NCBI GenBank assembly: GCA_035689345.1
Contig: DASSLR010000044.1
Location: 1 to 57,826, forward strand
DNA from: CF-118 sp035689345
Lineage (GTDB): Bacteria > Chloroflexota > Dormibacteria > Dormibacterales > Dormibacteraceae
Direction: 5' to 3'
DNA length: 57,826 bases
Positions within the stretch are counted from its first letter, which is position 1, and every line of letters begins with the position of its first letter. The notes below the pieces were generated by a model. The model was not told where the DNA came from. It worked only from the letters and a program-made list of their open reading frames with translations, and did not search any database. A program made the position numbers and the translations under genes. Positions 1 to 7,858 of this stretch are shown here, one piece after another.

Positions 1-1
1 G

Positions 2-484
2 ATCTGCTGGAACAACGCGTGCCACGCGTCGGCGACGCTGCGCGTCATCGCACCGGTGGCGTTCGTGACACCTGGGACAAGCCCAAGCGCGGGCTCAACG
101 CCTGCGGCCTCGCCGAGTCAGGGCACCACCCCAAGCGCGCAGCCGACTTCCTCACCGACGCACTCGACCACGACCAGCCCGACCCCGAAGGTGACGCCGA
201 GCCCAAGCCAGGCCCCGGCGCCTGCTCCATCTGTAACGGTGAATTCCATGTCCGCGACTCTCAACACCTCGGTGACCATTCACTCGTTCACTGGCTCAAC
301 GTCATTCAGTGTCTGTCAGGACGGCACTTGCTATCCGGCGGTGACAAAGAACGTCAGTCCAGGCGTTGTGACCTTCAAAACCCCAGTCGGAGTGAAGCCG
401 ACCAATTCGCTCTTGGGAATCGGCCCCGCTTATGTAATGACTTCGTGCTGTGGCAAAACGGCAGCTGTGAGCGTAACGGCCTAG
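2..484 (+). CDS. Secreted Ser/Thr/Pro-rich protein, C-terminal part (5' end outside window)
   Basis: The reading frame is open to the left edge, so the start lies outside the window; an internal GTG at 56 is not needed as a start. The visible 160 residues have a short Cys-containing segment (CWNNACHASATLRV), then about 50 residues almost wholly Ser, Thr, Pro and Ala, then a compact C-terminal module with a CQDGTC motif and a CC pair. The spaced Cys pairs and the low-complexity linker suggest an extracellular protein made of small disulfide-bonded beta modules. I do not recognise the family. The stop shares a CTAG with lysA on the other strand, so the two genes end head-on with no terminator between them. 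Confidence 0.6.
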   Translation: MCWNNACHASATLRVIAPVAFVTPGTSPSAGSTPAASPSQGTTPSAQPTSSPTHSTTTSPTPKVTPSPSQAPAPAPSVTVNSMSATLNTSVTIHSFTGSTSFSVCQDGTCYPAVTKNVSPGVVTFKTPVGVKPTNSLLGIGPAYVMTSCCGKTAAVSVTA

Positions 485-1764
485 AACACTTCGGCGGTCA
501 GCAGGTCATCCAGCGTTTCGCGGCGGCGCATCACTCGCGCGTCGCCGTCGCGAACCATCACCACCTCAGGCCGAGGCATCCCGTTGTAGTTGCTCGCCAT
601 CGCCAGGCAGTAGGCGCCGGCCGCCGGCACGCAGATGACGTCACCGGTTTCGAGCTGCGGCATCTCGATGTCGCTGATGAGGATGTCGGTCGACTCGCAG
701 TACTTGCCCGCGATCGTCACCTTCGACGCAGCGGGACGCTCGGGGCCTGACGCGAGAAAAGCCTCGTATCGCGCGCCGTAGAGCTTCGGCCGGATGTTGT
801 CGCCCATCCCGCCGTCGACCGCGACGTAGCGGCGCACGCCGGGAATGTCCTTGATCGAACCGACGGTGTAGAGCGCGACGCCCGCCGGCCCGGCGATCGA
901 CCTGCCCGGCTCCACGACGAGCTGCGGCACCTTCAAACCTCGCGATGCGCATCCCGCGTCCAGTGCGGCGCGGATCGTCTCCACGAAATGTCGAGGAGTC
1001 GGCGGATCGTCGTCGCTCGTGTACGCGATTCCCAGCCCGCCGCCCGCCCCGAGTTTGCGCGGCTCGTAATGAAGGTGGTCGCGAAGCTCCACGAGCAGGT
1101 CGAGCATGATCGCCATCGCCTTCTCGTATGCGCCGAGGGCGAAGATCTGCGAGCCGATGTGCGAGTGCAGGCCGACGAGGTCGAGGCTCGGATGCGCGAG
1201 CGCCTGCTCGACCGCCTTGCGCGCCGCGCCGGACTCGATCGAGAAGCCGAACTTCGAGTCCAGCTGACCGGTGGCGATGTGGTCGTGCGTGTCCGGCTTG
1301 ACGCCCGGCGAGATGCGCAGCATGACCGGCGCCCGCGCGCCGGTGGGCACGACGCGCTCCAGGATCCCGAACTCGTGAAATCCGTCGATGACGATCGTCG
1401 CGCCGGCGCGATACGCCGCGTCGATGTCGTCCCAGCTCTTGTTGTTGCCAAGAAAATGGAGACGGTCGGTGGGAAACCCCGACTTGAGCGCGACGTGCAG
1501 CTCGCCCGCCGACACGACGTCTAAGCCAAGGCCTTCCTCAGCGATCACGCGCAGGAACTGCGGGGAGGCAAAGGCCTTCGCCGAGTAGAGCACCTGGCCC
1601 GCGGAGCCCATCGCGGCCATGTACTCACGGCACTTCTGGCGGACCGTCTCCTCGTCGTAGACGTACAGCGGGGTGCCGTGCGCTCGCGCCAGGTCGGTCA
1701 GGTCGCAACCGCCCACCTCCATGTGGCCGGCTGCGTTGACCCGGTACGTGACCGGGAAGAGCAA
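481..1764 (-). CDS. lysA: Diaminopimelate decarboxylase
   Basis: This PLP enzyme converts meso-diaminopimelate to L-lysine in the cytoplasm, the last step of lysine synthesis. At 427 residues it has normal family length. The PLP lysine is K63 in YSAKAF. HSHIGSQ, GGGLGI and the phosphate-binding EPGRS follow in the expected order, and the C-terminal barrel carries YGARYEAF and CEST (second-subunit active site). The start is a TTG without a clear ribosome binding site; a GTG five codons in is an alternative. Lysine made here could be relevant to the murE and femX genes elsewhere in the window if the peptidoglycan uses a non-mDAP diamino acid (inference). Confidence 0.95.
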   Translation of the reverse strand: MLFPVTYRVNAAGHMEVGGCDLTDLARAHGTPLYVYDEETVRQKCREYMAAMGSAGQVLYSAKAFASPQFLRVIAEEGLGLDVVSAGELHVALKSGFPTDRLHFLGNNKSWDDIDAAYRAGATIVIDGFHEFGILERVVPTGARAPVMLRISPGVKPDTHDHIATGQLDSKFGFSIESGAARKAVEQALAHPSLDLVGLHSHIGSQIFALGAYEKAMAIMLDLLVELRDHLHYEPRKLGAGGGLGIAYTSDDDPPTPRHFVETIRAALDAGCASRGLKVPQLVVEPGRSIAGPAGVALYTVGSIKDIPGVRRYVAVDGGMGDNIRPKLYGARYEAFLASGPERPAASKVTIAGKYCESTDILISDIEMPQLETGDVICVPAAGAYCLAMASNYNGMPRPEVVMVRDGDARVMRRRETLDDLLTAEVF

Positions 1765-1779
1765 CTGGCTAGCTGAGGT

Positions 1780-2031
1780 CTAGTTCGGGCCCGAGCCGCA
1801 GGAGCCGCACGCGCCGCCGCAGCAGCCGCCGCCGGTGCTCTCGGAAGCGCCTAAGTCCATCGACTCCAGCGATGAGCCGGCGCCGCCCGCGAAGGCGAAG
1901 CTCGAGACGAGGACCCTGGTCTTCGTGGACTCGCACGACGGGCAGACCTGCGCCTTGTCCCGCTCGGCGAACCTGGTCAGGACCTCGAACTTCTCGGAGC
2001 AGCTCTCGCACCGATACTCGTAGATGGGCAT
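1780..2031 (-). CDS. FmdB-family zinc-ribbon regulatory protein
   Basis: A small protein of 83 residues that begins with the hallmark MPIYEYRCESC. A second CPSC knuckle completes a four-cysteine zinc ribbon within the first 40 residues. The tail is Gly/Ser/Cys-rich and ends in several CC and CGSC groups, typical of FmdB-like proteins; their function is poorly known (putative regulators). The start is fixed by the conserved N-terminus. It overlaps the rsmG start on the other strand: the sequence ATGGGCAT holds both start codons. A -10 hexamer TAGAAT (minus strand, 2048-2043) lies 11 nt ahead of the ATG, so the transcript may be nearly leaderless. Confidence 0.85.
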   Translation of the reverse strand: MPIYEYRCESCSEKFEVLTRFAERDKAQVCPSCESTKTRVLVSSFAFAGGAGSSLESMDLGASESTGGGCCGGACGSCGSGPN

Positions 2032-2653
2032 TTCAGTGAACGATTCTAAGCTGGCCGAGCTCGCGCGACTGATCGATGCCTGGCCGGGCCTGGTCTCGGC
2101 GCCCGCGCAGGAGCTCGTGGACGACTGCCTCGTCCTGGTCCCCCACCTGGCGGAAGCCTCGACGCTGGTCGACGTCGGGTCGGGCGGCGGGCTCCCGGGA
2201 TTGCCCTTGAAGATCATGGTTCCGCGACTGGAGGTAACACTGGTCGAGGCCGATGGGCGGAAGGCGGCGTTTCTGACCCAGGCGTGCGCGAGCCTGGGCC
2301 TGGCCGGTGTGCGCGTCGTCGGCCGGCGGGCCGAGGACGCGGCTCACGACCCGGGTTTGCGGGAGTCGTTCGACGTCGCCGTGGCGCGCGCGCTCGCCCC
2401 GATGCCGGTGCTGGCCGAGCTCTGCCTGCCGTTCGTGCGGGTCGGCGGGCGCCTGCTGGCGCAGAAGACGCGCGACGAGGACATCGGCTCCGCGGCTCGC
2501 GCCATCCAGCTTCTGGGTGGCGCCCCGGCGCGGGTCGAGCCCGCGCCATCACGTGCCCGATCGGCGGGCGTGGTGGTCGCGGTCGAAAAGGTTGCCCCGA
2601 CACCGGCGACGTACCCGCGCCGGGCCGGCGTGCCGAGCCGCCGCCCGCTCTAG
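2024..2653 (+). CDS. rsmG: 16S rRNA (guanine527-N7)-methyltransferase
   Basis: RsmG (GidB) methylates G527 of 16S rRNA using S-adenosylmethionine. The SAM-binding loop VDVGSGGGLPGLPLKI is near residue 50, VEADGRKAAFL follows, and FDVAVARALAPM and the basic C-terminal YPRRAGVPSRRPL are family hallmarks. At 209 residues it is slightly shorter than usual at the N-terminus. An in-frame GTG at 2036 is an alternative start that would avoid the overlap with fmdB. rsmG usually sits beside parAB near the origin; here it is about 36 kb from parA. Its stop shares a CTAG with convergent pstA. Confidence 0.93.
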   Translation: MGISVNDSKLAELARLIDAWPGLVSAPAQELVDDCLVLVPHLAEASTLVDVGSGGGLPGLPLKIMVPRLEVTLVEADGRKAAFLTQACASLGLAGVRVVGRRAEDAAHDPGLRESFDVAVARALAPMPVLAELCLPFVRVGGRLLAQKTRDEDIGSAARAIQLLGGAPARVEPAPSRARSAGVVVAVEKVAPTPATYPRRAGVPSRRPL

Positions 2654-3507
2654 AGCTGGCCCGCGAGCCGGATCTGCCGGCGCAGCACCCAGCGGCTGAA
2701 CAAGTTGACCAGCAGTACGAGCACGACCAGGACGAGGGCTGCGCCCCAGGCCTCGTCCTGCAGCGATCGGAAAGGCGTCAACGCGTCGTGGAACACGATG
2801 AGCGGGAGCGCGGCCATCGGCTGGGACGGATCCAGGTTCCAGAAGCGATTGCCGAAACCTGTGAAAAGCAGCGGCGCGGTCTCGCCCGCCGCGCGCGCCA
2901 CGGCCAGCAGCGCGCCGGTGATCACGCCCGGCGCGGCGGCCGGCACGACGAGCTGCAGCGATACGCGCCATCGTGGCAGCCCGAGCGCAAGGCCGGACTC
3001 TCGCAGGCTGGAAGGGATCAGGGCGATCGCCCCCTCGGAGGTCCGGATCACCACCGGAAGCATCAACACCGCCAGCGCCACCGAGCCCGACCATCCGGAG
3101 AAGTGGTGCAGCGGCACGACGATGAGGGCATAGGCGAACAGGCCGATCGCGATCGACGGCGCGCCCACGAGCACATCGACCGCCAGCCTCACTCCGCTCG
3201 CCCACCGGCCTCCGCCGTACTCGGCGAGATACAGGCCACCGATGACGCCGACCGGGATGGCCATCACCGACGCCAGGCCGACCATCACGCCGGTGCCGGC
3301 GATCGCGTGCGCGACGCCTCCGCCGGGGATCCCCACCGGACGCTCGACGTTGAGGAAGAAATCGAGGTGGCTGGCGGCCGGAAGGCCCCTCACGGCGGTG
3401 TAGCCGAGCACGAGGGCGAGCGGCACCAGCGCGATGCCGGTCAGCGCGTACGCGGCGCTCAGGGCGAGCGTGTTCTGCAGGCGGCGCCACCGGTTGCGGA
3501 TCCTCAT
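2650..3507 (-). CDS. pstA: Phosphate ABC transporter permease PstA
   Basis: One of the two membrane permeases of the high-affinity phosphate transporter PstSCAB. The 285-residue protein has about six hydrophobic helices and the inner-membrane EAA-type loop (LRESGLALGLPRWRV...LPAAAPGVITG region) that contacts the ATPase PstB. The start was chosen at 3507 because its ATG overlaps the pstC stop as ATGA; the frame stays open upstream, but that part is antisense-like Arg-rich sequence. It is the last gene of the minus-strand phoR-pstB-phoU-phoB-pstC-pstA run. Confidence 0.93.
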   Translation of the reverse strand: MRIRNRWRRLQNTLALSAAYALTGIALVPLALVLGYTAVRGLPAASHLDFFLNVERPVGIPGGGVAHAIAGTGVMVGLASVMAIPVGVIGGLYLAEYGGGRWASGVRLAVDVLVGAPSIAIGLFAYALIVVPLHHFSGWSGSVALAVLMLPVVIRTSEGAIALIPSSLRESGLALGLPRWRVSLQLVVPAAAPGVITGALLAVARAAGETAPLLFTGFGNRFWNLDPSQPMAALPLIVFHDALTPFRSLQDEAWGAALVLVVLVLLVNLFSRWVLRRQIRLAGQL

Positions 3508-4439
3508 CGCGTCGCTCTGGACGTGGACCGAACGAGCACCTGCGCGAGCAGGTTGACTGCCAGTGTCACCAGGATCAGCACGAGCCCCAGCTCCGCAAGC
3601 GCGGCCGGATAGAGGTCGCCCGTCGCTTCGGTGAACTCGTTGGCGATGACGCTCGCCAGCGTGTAGGCGGGATAGAAGATCGACGCAGGCACATCGGGCC
3701 GGTTGCCGATGACCATGGTCACCGCGATCGTTTCTCCGAGCGCGCGGCCCAGCGCAAGCACTGCCGCGCCGAAGATGCCGGCGCGAGCGGCAGGCAGGGT
3801 CACCTTCCAGGTCGTCTCCCACCACGTGGCGCCCAACGCGAACGCCGATTCTCGGAGGCCTGACGGGACCGCGCGCAGGACGTCACGCGAAACCGCAGAC
3901 AGCGTCGGCAGGATCATCACCGCGAGCACGACCGCGGCGGTGAAGAGGCTCGTCTGTCGCGGAGGGCCGGACAGCAGGGCCACGAATCCGAGCCGCTGCG
4001 ACACCGGCACCTCGACGCGAGTGAAGAGGAACGGCGCCATGACGTACAGCGCCCAGATGCCGTAGACGACGCTGGGGATCGCGGCCAGAAGCTCGACGCC
4101 CGTGCCGATGGTCGCCCTGACTCGTTGCGCGCCCGGCTGCGCGAGCACGATCGCGACCGCCAGCCCGACGGGCAGCGCGAGGGCGAGGGCGATGGCGCTC
4201 GTGGCCAGCGTGCCGTAGATGAAGGGCCAGGCGCCGAAGTCGAGCGACACCGGGTTCCAGCTCCGCGCGAAAAGGAAGCCCGGTCCGTAATGCGCGACCG
4301 CGGGCTGAGCCACTCGATAAAGCACCACCACAACGGCGATCAGAACCAGCGGCCCGATGCAGCTGACCGCCATCGTGACGGCGCGGAATCGGTCGGGGGG
4401 TCGCCGCGCGCGCAGCGGCAGGCGGAGCGCCTGTATCAA
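3504..4439 (-). CDS. pstC: Phosphate ABC transporter permease PstC
   Basis: Partner permease of PstA in the inner membrane, 311 residues. The N-terminal helix follows a basic stretch. The periplasmic segment WNPVSLDFGAWPFIYGT, the motif AAIPSVVYGIWAL and the coupling loop LRESAFALGATWWETTWKV are characteristic of PstC. It starts with ATG overlapping the stop of the upstream response regulator (ATGA) and its own stop overlaps the pstA start, so the regulator, pstC and pstA are probably translationally coupled. Confidence 0.93.
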   Translation of the reverse strand: MIQALRLPLRARRPPDRFRAVTMAVSCIGPLVLIAVVVVLYRVAQPAVAHYGPGFLFARSWNPVSLDFGAWPFIYGTLATSAIALALALPVGLAVAIVLAQPGAQRVRATIGTGVELLAAIPSVVYGIWALYVMAPFLFTRVEVPVSQRLGFVALLSGPPRQTSLFTAAVVLAVMILPTLSAVSRDVLRAVPSGLRESAFALGATWWETTWKVTLPAARAGIFGAAVLALGRALGETIAVTMVIGNRPDVPASIFYPAYTLASVIANEFTEATGDLYPAALAELGLVLILVTLAVNLLAQVLVRSTSRATR

Positions 4440-5143
4440 AGGCCTGCGACCGGCTGACGGTCGAGCCGGTAGCCGGCGCCTCTCACCGTCACGATCTCGA
4501 AAGGCGCCCGGCCGGCGAACTTCTGGCGCAGCCAGCGAATGTGCACGTCCACCGTCTTGCGGTCGCCGGTGAACTCGTGGCCCCAGACGCTTTCGATCAG
4601 CGCCTCACGTGTGTGCACGCGGTTCGGATGCGCGACCAGGTGCGAGAGCAGATCGAACTCCCGGGCCGCGAGCTTCACCTCGCGACCTCCGAGGGTGACC
4701 CGCCGGGCTGCCCGGTCGATGGTGAACGACCCGACTGTCTCGACCTCAGGCGTCCGGCGCGGCTCCGCCGGCTCGGGATGCGCGCGGCGCAGCACCGAGT
4801 TGACACGCGCGATGACCTCGCGCACCGAGAAGGGCTTCGTGATGTAGTCGTCGGCGCCGAGCTCGAGGCCGACTATCTTGTCGACCTCGGAGTCGCGCGC
4901 GGTCAGCATGATGATCGGCACGCGGCTCGTCTTGCGCACGGCGCGGCAGAAGTCGAGGCCGCTCATGCCGGGCAGCATCAGGTCGAGCAGGATGAGATCG
5001 GGGCTCGACGTCCGCGCGGTGCGCAGGCCGGAGGCGCCGTCCGATGCCTCCTGCACCGCGAAGCCGGCCGACGACAGGTTGTAGCGCAGCATGTCGCGGA
5101 TGCCCTCGTCGTCCTCGACCACGAGCACCCGGCCCGCCTTCAC
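4436..5143 (-). CDS. phoB: Phosphate-regulon response regulator, PhoB/RegX3 type
   Basis: An OmpR-family regulator of 235 residues. The receiver has the acidic pocket VVEDD near residues 8-12, phospho-acceptor D54 in ILLDLMLPG, the LTA signal-transfer threonine and the KP motif. The C-terminal winged helix has EFDLLSHL, the WGHEF turn, the recognition segment KTVDVHIRWLRQK and the closing VRGAGYRL. Lying between phoU and pstC with phoR upstream, it is almost certainly the phosphate-starvation regulator. It probably binds the direct-repeat-like site in the phoR-pstS spacer; that DNA target is inferred. Confidence 0.9.
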   Translation of the reverse strand: MKAGRVLVVEDDEGIRDMLRYNLSSAGFAVQEASDGASGLRTARTSSPDLILLDLMLPGMSGLDFCRAVRKTSRVPIIMLTARDSEVDKIVGLELGADDYITKPFSVREVIARVNSVLRRAHPEPAEPRRTPEVETVGSFTIDRAARRVTLGGREVKLAAREFDLLSHLVAHPNRVHTREALIESVWGHEFTGDRKTVDVHIRWLRQKFAGRAPFEIVTVRGAGYRLDRQPVAGL

Positions 5144-5799
5144 CCCAGCTCCACCACCTGGCCGGTTTCCAGGAAGGCGATGTCTTCGGCGACGTTGGTC
5201 ACGCGGTCGGCGATGCGCTCGAGGTTGTGGGCGACCAGCAGCAGCGTCACCGCGCGCAGCGCCCGTTCGGGATCGGTGCCCTGCCCCATCTCCGCTATGA
5301 GCGAATCAAATGTGCGATGCCACAACCGGTCCATCTCGTTGTCGCGAGCCGCGACCTCGCGCGCCTGGTTCACGCTGCGGGCGATCAGCGCCTCCAGGAT
5401 GTCGTGCACCTGCCCGATCGCGAGCTCGCCCATGAGGCCGAACTCCGCGCGCAGCGGGAGGTCCGGCAGCCCGCACAGCGTGCCGGTCATGCGGGCGATG
5501 CGCACCGCGTAGTCGCCGATGCGCTCGAGCTCGCTGGCGATGTACTGCACGCCCATCAGGTCGCGCAGGTCCCGCGCCACCGGCTGCTGGGTGGAGATGA
5601 CCATGAAGACCTGCTCGCGGATCTGCCGGAACAGCTCGTTCAGGTACTGGTCGTCGTGGCGCACCTTGTCGGCGGCGTCCGGGTCGCGGCGGCGCAGCGC
5701 GTCGAGGGCGGCCTCGATCTGCGACTCGACCAGCGTCCCCATCCGGACCAGGGACTCGCGAAGGCTCTCGAGCTCCTTCTCGAACGTGAGCCTCGGCAT
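5140..5799 (-). CDS. phoU: Phosphate signalling protein PhoU
   Basis: PhoU (219 residues, two repeated three-helix bundles) passes the transport state of PstSCAB to PhoR and dampens the Pho response when phosphate is plentiful. The N-terminus RLTFEKELESLRESLVRMG and the two metal-binding repeats (around DDQYLNELF-RQI and DNEMDRLWHRTFDSL) match the family. The ATG overlaps nothing upstream, being 13 bases from the pstB stop; its stop overlaps the regulator start as ATGA. Confidence 0.93.
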   Translation of the reverse strand: MPRLTFEKELESLRESLVRMGTLVESQIEAALDALRRRDPDAADKVRHDDQYLNELFRQIREQVFMVISTQQPVARDLRDLMGVQYIASELERIGDYAVRIARMTGTLCGLPDLPLRAEFGLMGELAIGQVHDILEALIARSVNQAREVAARDNEMDRLWHRTFDSLIAEMGQGTDPERALRAVTLLLVAHNLERIADRVTNVAEDIAFLETGQVVELG

Positions 5800-5812
5800 C
5801 AGTGCTCGGACA

Positions 5813-6661
5813 CTACCCGAAGCGGCCCGTGATGTAGTCCTCGGTGCGGCTGTCGGTCGGGTGGTTGAACAACGCCGCGGTAGGCGCGAACTCGATCAGC
5901 TCGCCGTAGCGATGCTCTGGATTCATGAGCATGAACGCCGTGAAATGCGACACGCGCGCCGCCTGCTGCATGTTGTGAGTGACGATGACGATGGTGTACG
6001 AGCGCGACAGCTCCGCCATCAGGTCTTCGATCTTCGTCGTCGCGATCGGATCCAGCGCCGAGCACGGCTCGTCCATCAGGATCACCTGCGGGTCGACGGC
6101 CAGGCACCGAGCGATCGAAAGGCGCTGCAGCTGACCACCGGAGAGGGAGGCCGCGGGCGCGTCGAGCCGGTCCTTCACCTCGGCCCAGAGCGCAGCTCGC
6201 TCCAGGCTCACCGCCACGGCGTCCTTGACCCGGTTCGCGCTCCAGCCCAGCAGGCGCGGCGCGAACGCGACGTTGTCGCGGATCGACATCGGAAAAGCGC
6301 TCGGGCGCTGGAAGACCATCCCGACCTTCTGCCTGAGCTCCAGCAGCCTTCGCGTGGTGACGATGTCCTCGCCATCACACATCACCGAACCCTCGGCGCG
6401 CGCGCCCGGCACCAGGTCGTACATGCGATTGAAGACGCGGAGCAGAGTGCTCTTGCCGCAGCCCGACGGCCCGATGATGGCGGTGACCCGGTTCTCCTGG
6501 ACGCCGAAAGACACGTCGCGCAGGGCCTGGGTCTTGCCGTAGAAGAAGGACAGCGACTGGACCTGCAGCTTGTCGCGATCCGGGGTCATGCCCGGGAACG
6601 CGCGGAGCTCAGGCTGGTACATCCGCAGCGCCGGCCGCCCCAGATTGCTGTGCTCCCTCAC
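5813..6661 (-). CDS. pstB: Phosphate ABC transporter ATPase PstB
   Basis: The ATP-hydrolysing subunit of PstSCAB. It has Walker A GPSGCGKST, the Q-loop VGMVFQRPSAFPMSI, signature LSGGQLQRL, Walker B VILMDEPCSALDP and the H-loop THNM. With the GTG at 6661 it is 282 residues; an internal ATG 24 codons in (MTPDRDKLQVQ) would give the usual length of about 258. The GTG is preceded at 9 nt by TATCGT (minus strand 6676-6671), and a CCTTAACCTGG element resembling that in the pstS-phoR spacer lies at 6693-6683, so pstB may have its own Pho-controlled promoter in addition to read-through from phoR. Confidence 0.94.
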   Translation of the reverse strand: MREHSNLGRPALRMYQPELRAFPGMTPDRDKLQVQSLSFFYGKTQALRDVSFGVQENRVTAIIGPSGCGKSTLLRVFNRMYDLVPGARAEGSVMCDGEDIVTTRRLLELRQKVGMVFQRPSAFPMSIRDNVAFAPRLLGWSANRVKDAVAVSLERAALWAEVKDRLDAPAASLSGGQLQRLSIARCLAVDPQVILMDEPCSALDPIATTKIEDLMAELSRSYTIVIVTHNMQQAARVSHFTAFMLMNPEHRYGELIEFAPTAALFNHPTDSRTEDYITGRFG

Positions 6662-6698
6662 CCACGCTCGACGATAGGTGCGCCAGGTTAAGGCGACC

Positions 6699-7733
6699 TT
6701 ATGACCGTGTTAACGACTGGGGCAGCGCGATCGTGAAGACCTGCCCGCCCTCCGCCGCCGCCTCGGTCCATATCTTTCCCCCGAGCGCCTGCACCAGGTG
6801 CTTGGAGATCGCCAGTCCCAGGCCGAACCCCCCTGCCTCGCGCGGACGCGCGCGGTCGACCTTGTAGAAGCGCTCGAACACGCGGCTCCAGTGCTCGGGC
6901 GAGATGCCGGGTCCGCGGTCGCGAACGCTGATGCGCAGCTCACCGTCGACGGCTCCGGCCGTCACGTCGATGGCGCTGTCCGGCGGCGAGAACTTGGCTG
7001 CGTTGTCCAGCAGGTTGCCGAGCGCCTGGGCGAGCTTCGGCCGGTCGGTGGACGCCGCCAGCCCCGGCGGCACGTCGAGGTTGAACGCGCGACCCGAACC
7101 GATGCGGCGCACGGCTTCGTGCAGCATCTCGTCGACGTCGAACGTCGAGACTTCGGTGACGAGCCCGTCGGACTCGATCTCGGCGAGCTGCCTGAGGTTG
7201 TCGATGATCTTGCTCAGCATGTCGGCCTCGCGCACGAGCCTCTCGGCAAACCGCCGGCGGTCCTTGACCGGCGGATCGCCCTCCAGCGCTTCGGCCGTCA
7301 GGCGCAGCGAGGTGATGGGCGTCTTGAGCTCGTGCACGAGGTTGGCGACGAACTCCTGGCGTATGCGTTCGAGCAGCCGCACGTCGGTGACGTCGAGCAG
7401 GAACATCAGCGTCTCGCCCGGACGAGGACCCGGCACGAGCTTCGTACGCACGTAGCGGCGCCTGTGGACGAGCAACGTCTCGCCTTCCGCGCGGCCGGCG
7501 CGCAACACGTCCACGAGCTTGCCCTCCAGCGTGACCTCGACGATGCTCGCCGGCAGGCGTTTGGCGTCGATCTCGAAATACTCGCGGGCTGCGCGGTTGG
7601 CGGCGGTGACGCGGCGATCGCGATCCAGCAGCAGCGTCATCACCGGCGCGTCTTCGATGAGGTCTTCGAAGGGATCGAGCGGAGAGAGCTTGCGCTGCTC
7701 ATCCACTGATTTCCGCCAGCGGTCCCAGATCAC
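6699..7733 (-). CDS. phoR: PAS-containing sensor histidine kinase, PhoR type, without membrane helices
   Basis: A 344-residue kinase. Residues about 22-115 form a PAS domain (DAPVMTLLLDRDRRVTAANRAA). The HisKA box FVANLVHELKTPITSL has phospho-acceptor H134. The HATPase has the N-box LGNLLDNAAKFS, G1 DRGPGIS, the F-box FERFYKVDR and G2 GGFGLGLAI. Its place at the head of the pst-phoU-phoB run makes it the PhoR partner. It has no hydrophobic N-terminal segment, so it is predicted soluble or held by partners such as PstB/PhoU. The GTG start has TATACT (minus strand 7746-7741) 7 nt upstream, pointing to a leaderless transcript. Confidence 0.85.
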   Translation of the reverse strand: MIWDRWRKSVDEQRKLSPLDPFEDLIEDAPVMTLLLDRDRRVTAANRAAREYFEIDAKRLPASIVEVTLEGKLVDVLRAGRAEGETLLVHRRRYVRTKLVPGPRPGETLMFLLDVTDVRLLERIRQEFVANLVHELKTPITSLRLTAEALEGDPPVKDRRRFAERLVREADMLSKIIDNLRQLAEIESDGLVTEVSTFDVDEMLHEAVRRIGSGRAFNLDVPPGLAASTDRPKLAQALGNLLDNAAKFSPPDSAIDVTAGAVDGELRISVRDRGPGISPEHWSRVFERFYKVDRARPREAGGFGLGLAISKHLVQALGGKIWTEAAAEGGQVFTIALPQSLTRS

Positions 7734-7858
7734 TGGCGCGAGTATATGTTCGGGTTCGCGCGCCTCCCCTTAAGCCTGGGTTAACCGCCCGATAATGCGA
7801 CCGCCCTACCGTCGGTCTCACGTCATCCACGCCAGCACAAGACATGCGGAGGGAATCG
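7734..7858. promoter_or_regulatory. Divergent phoR/pstS promoter region with candidate Pho box
   Basis: This 125-base spacer holds a GATAAT -10 hexamer at 7791-7796 for pstS and a TATACT -10 (minus strand 7746-7741) for phoR. Between them, at 7769-7786, is CTTAAGCCTGGGTTAACC, placed where the pstS -35 should be, with no good TTGACA present; that is how PhoB-type activators work. A related CCTTAACCTGG lies ahead of pstB. PhoB/RegX3 binding is inferred from position and similarity between the two sites, not from a matrix. Confidence 0.5.
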
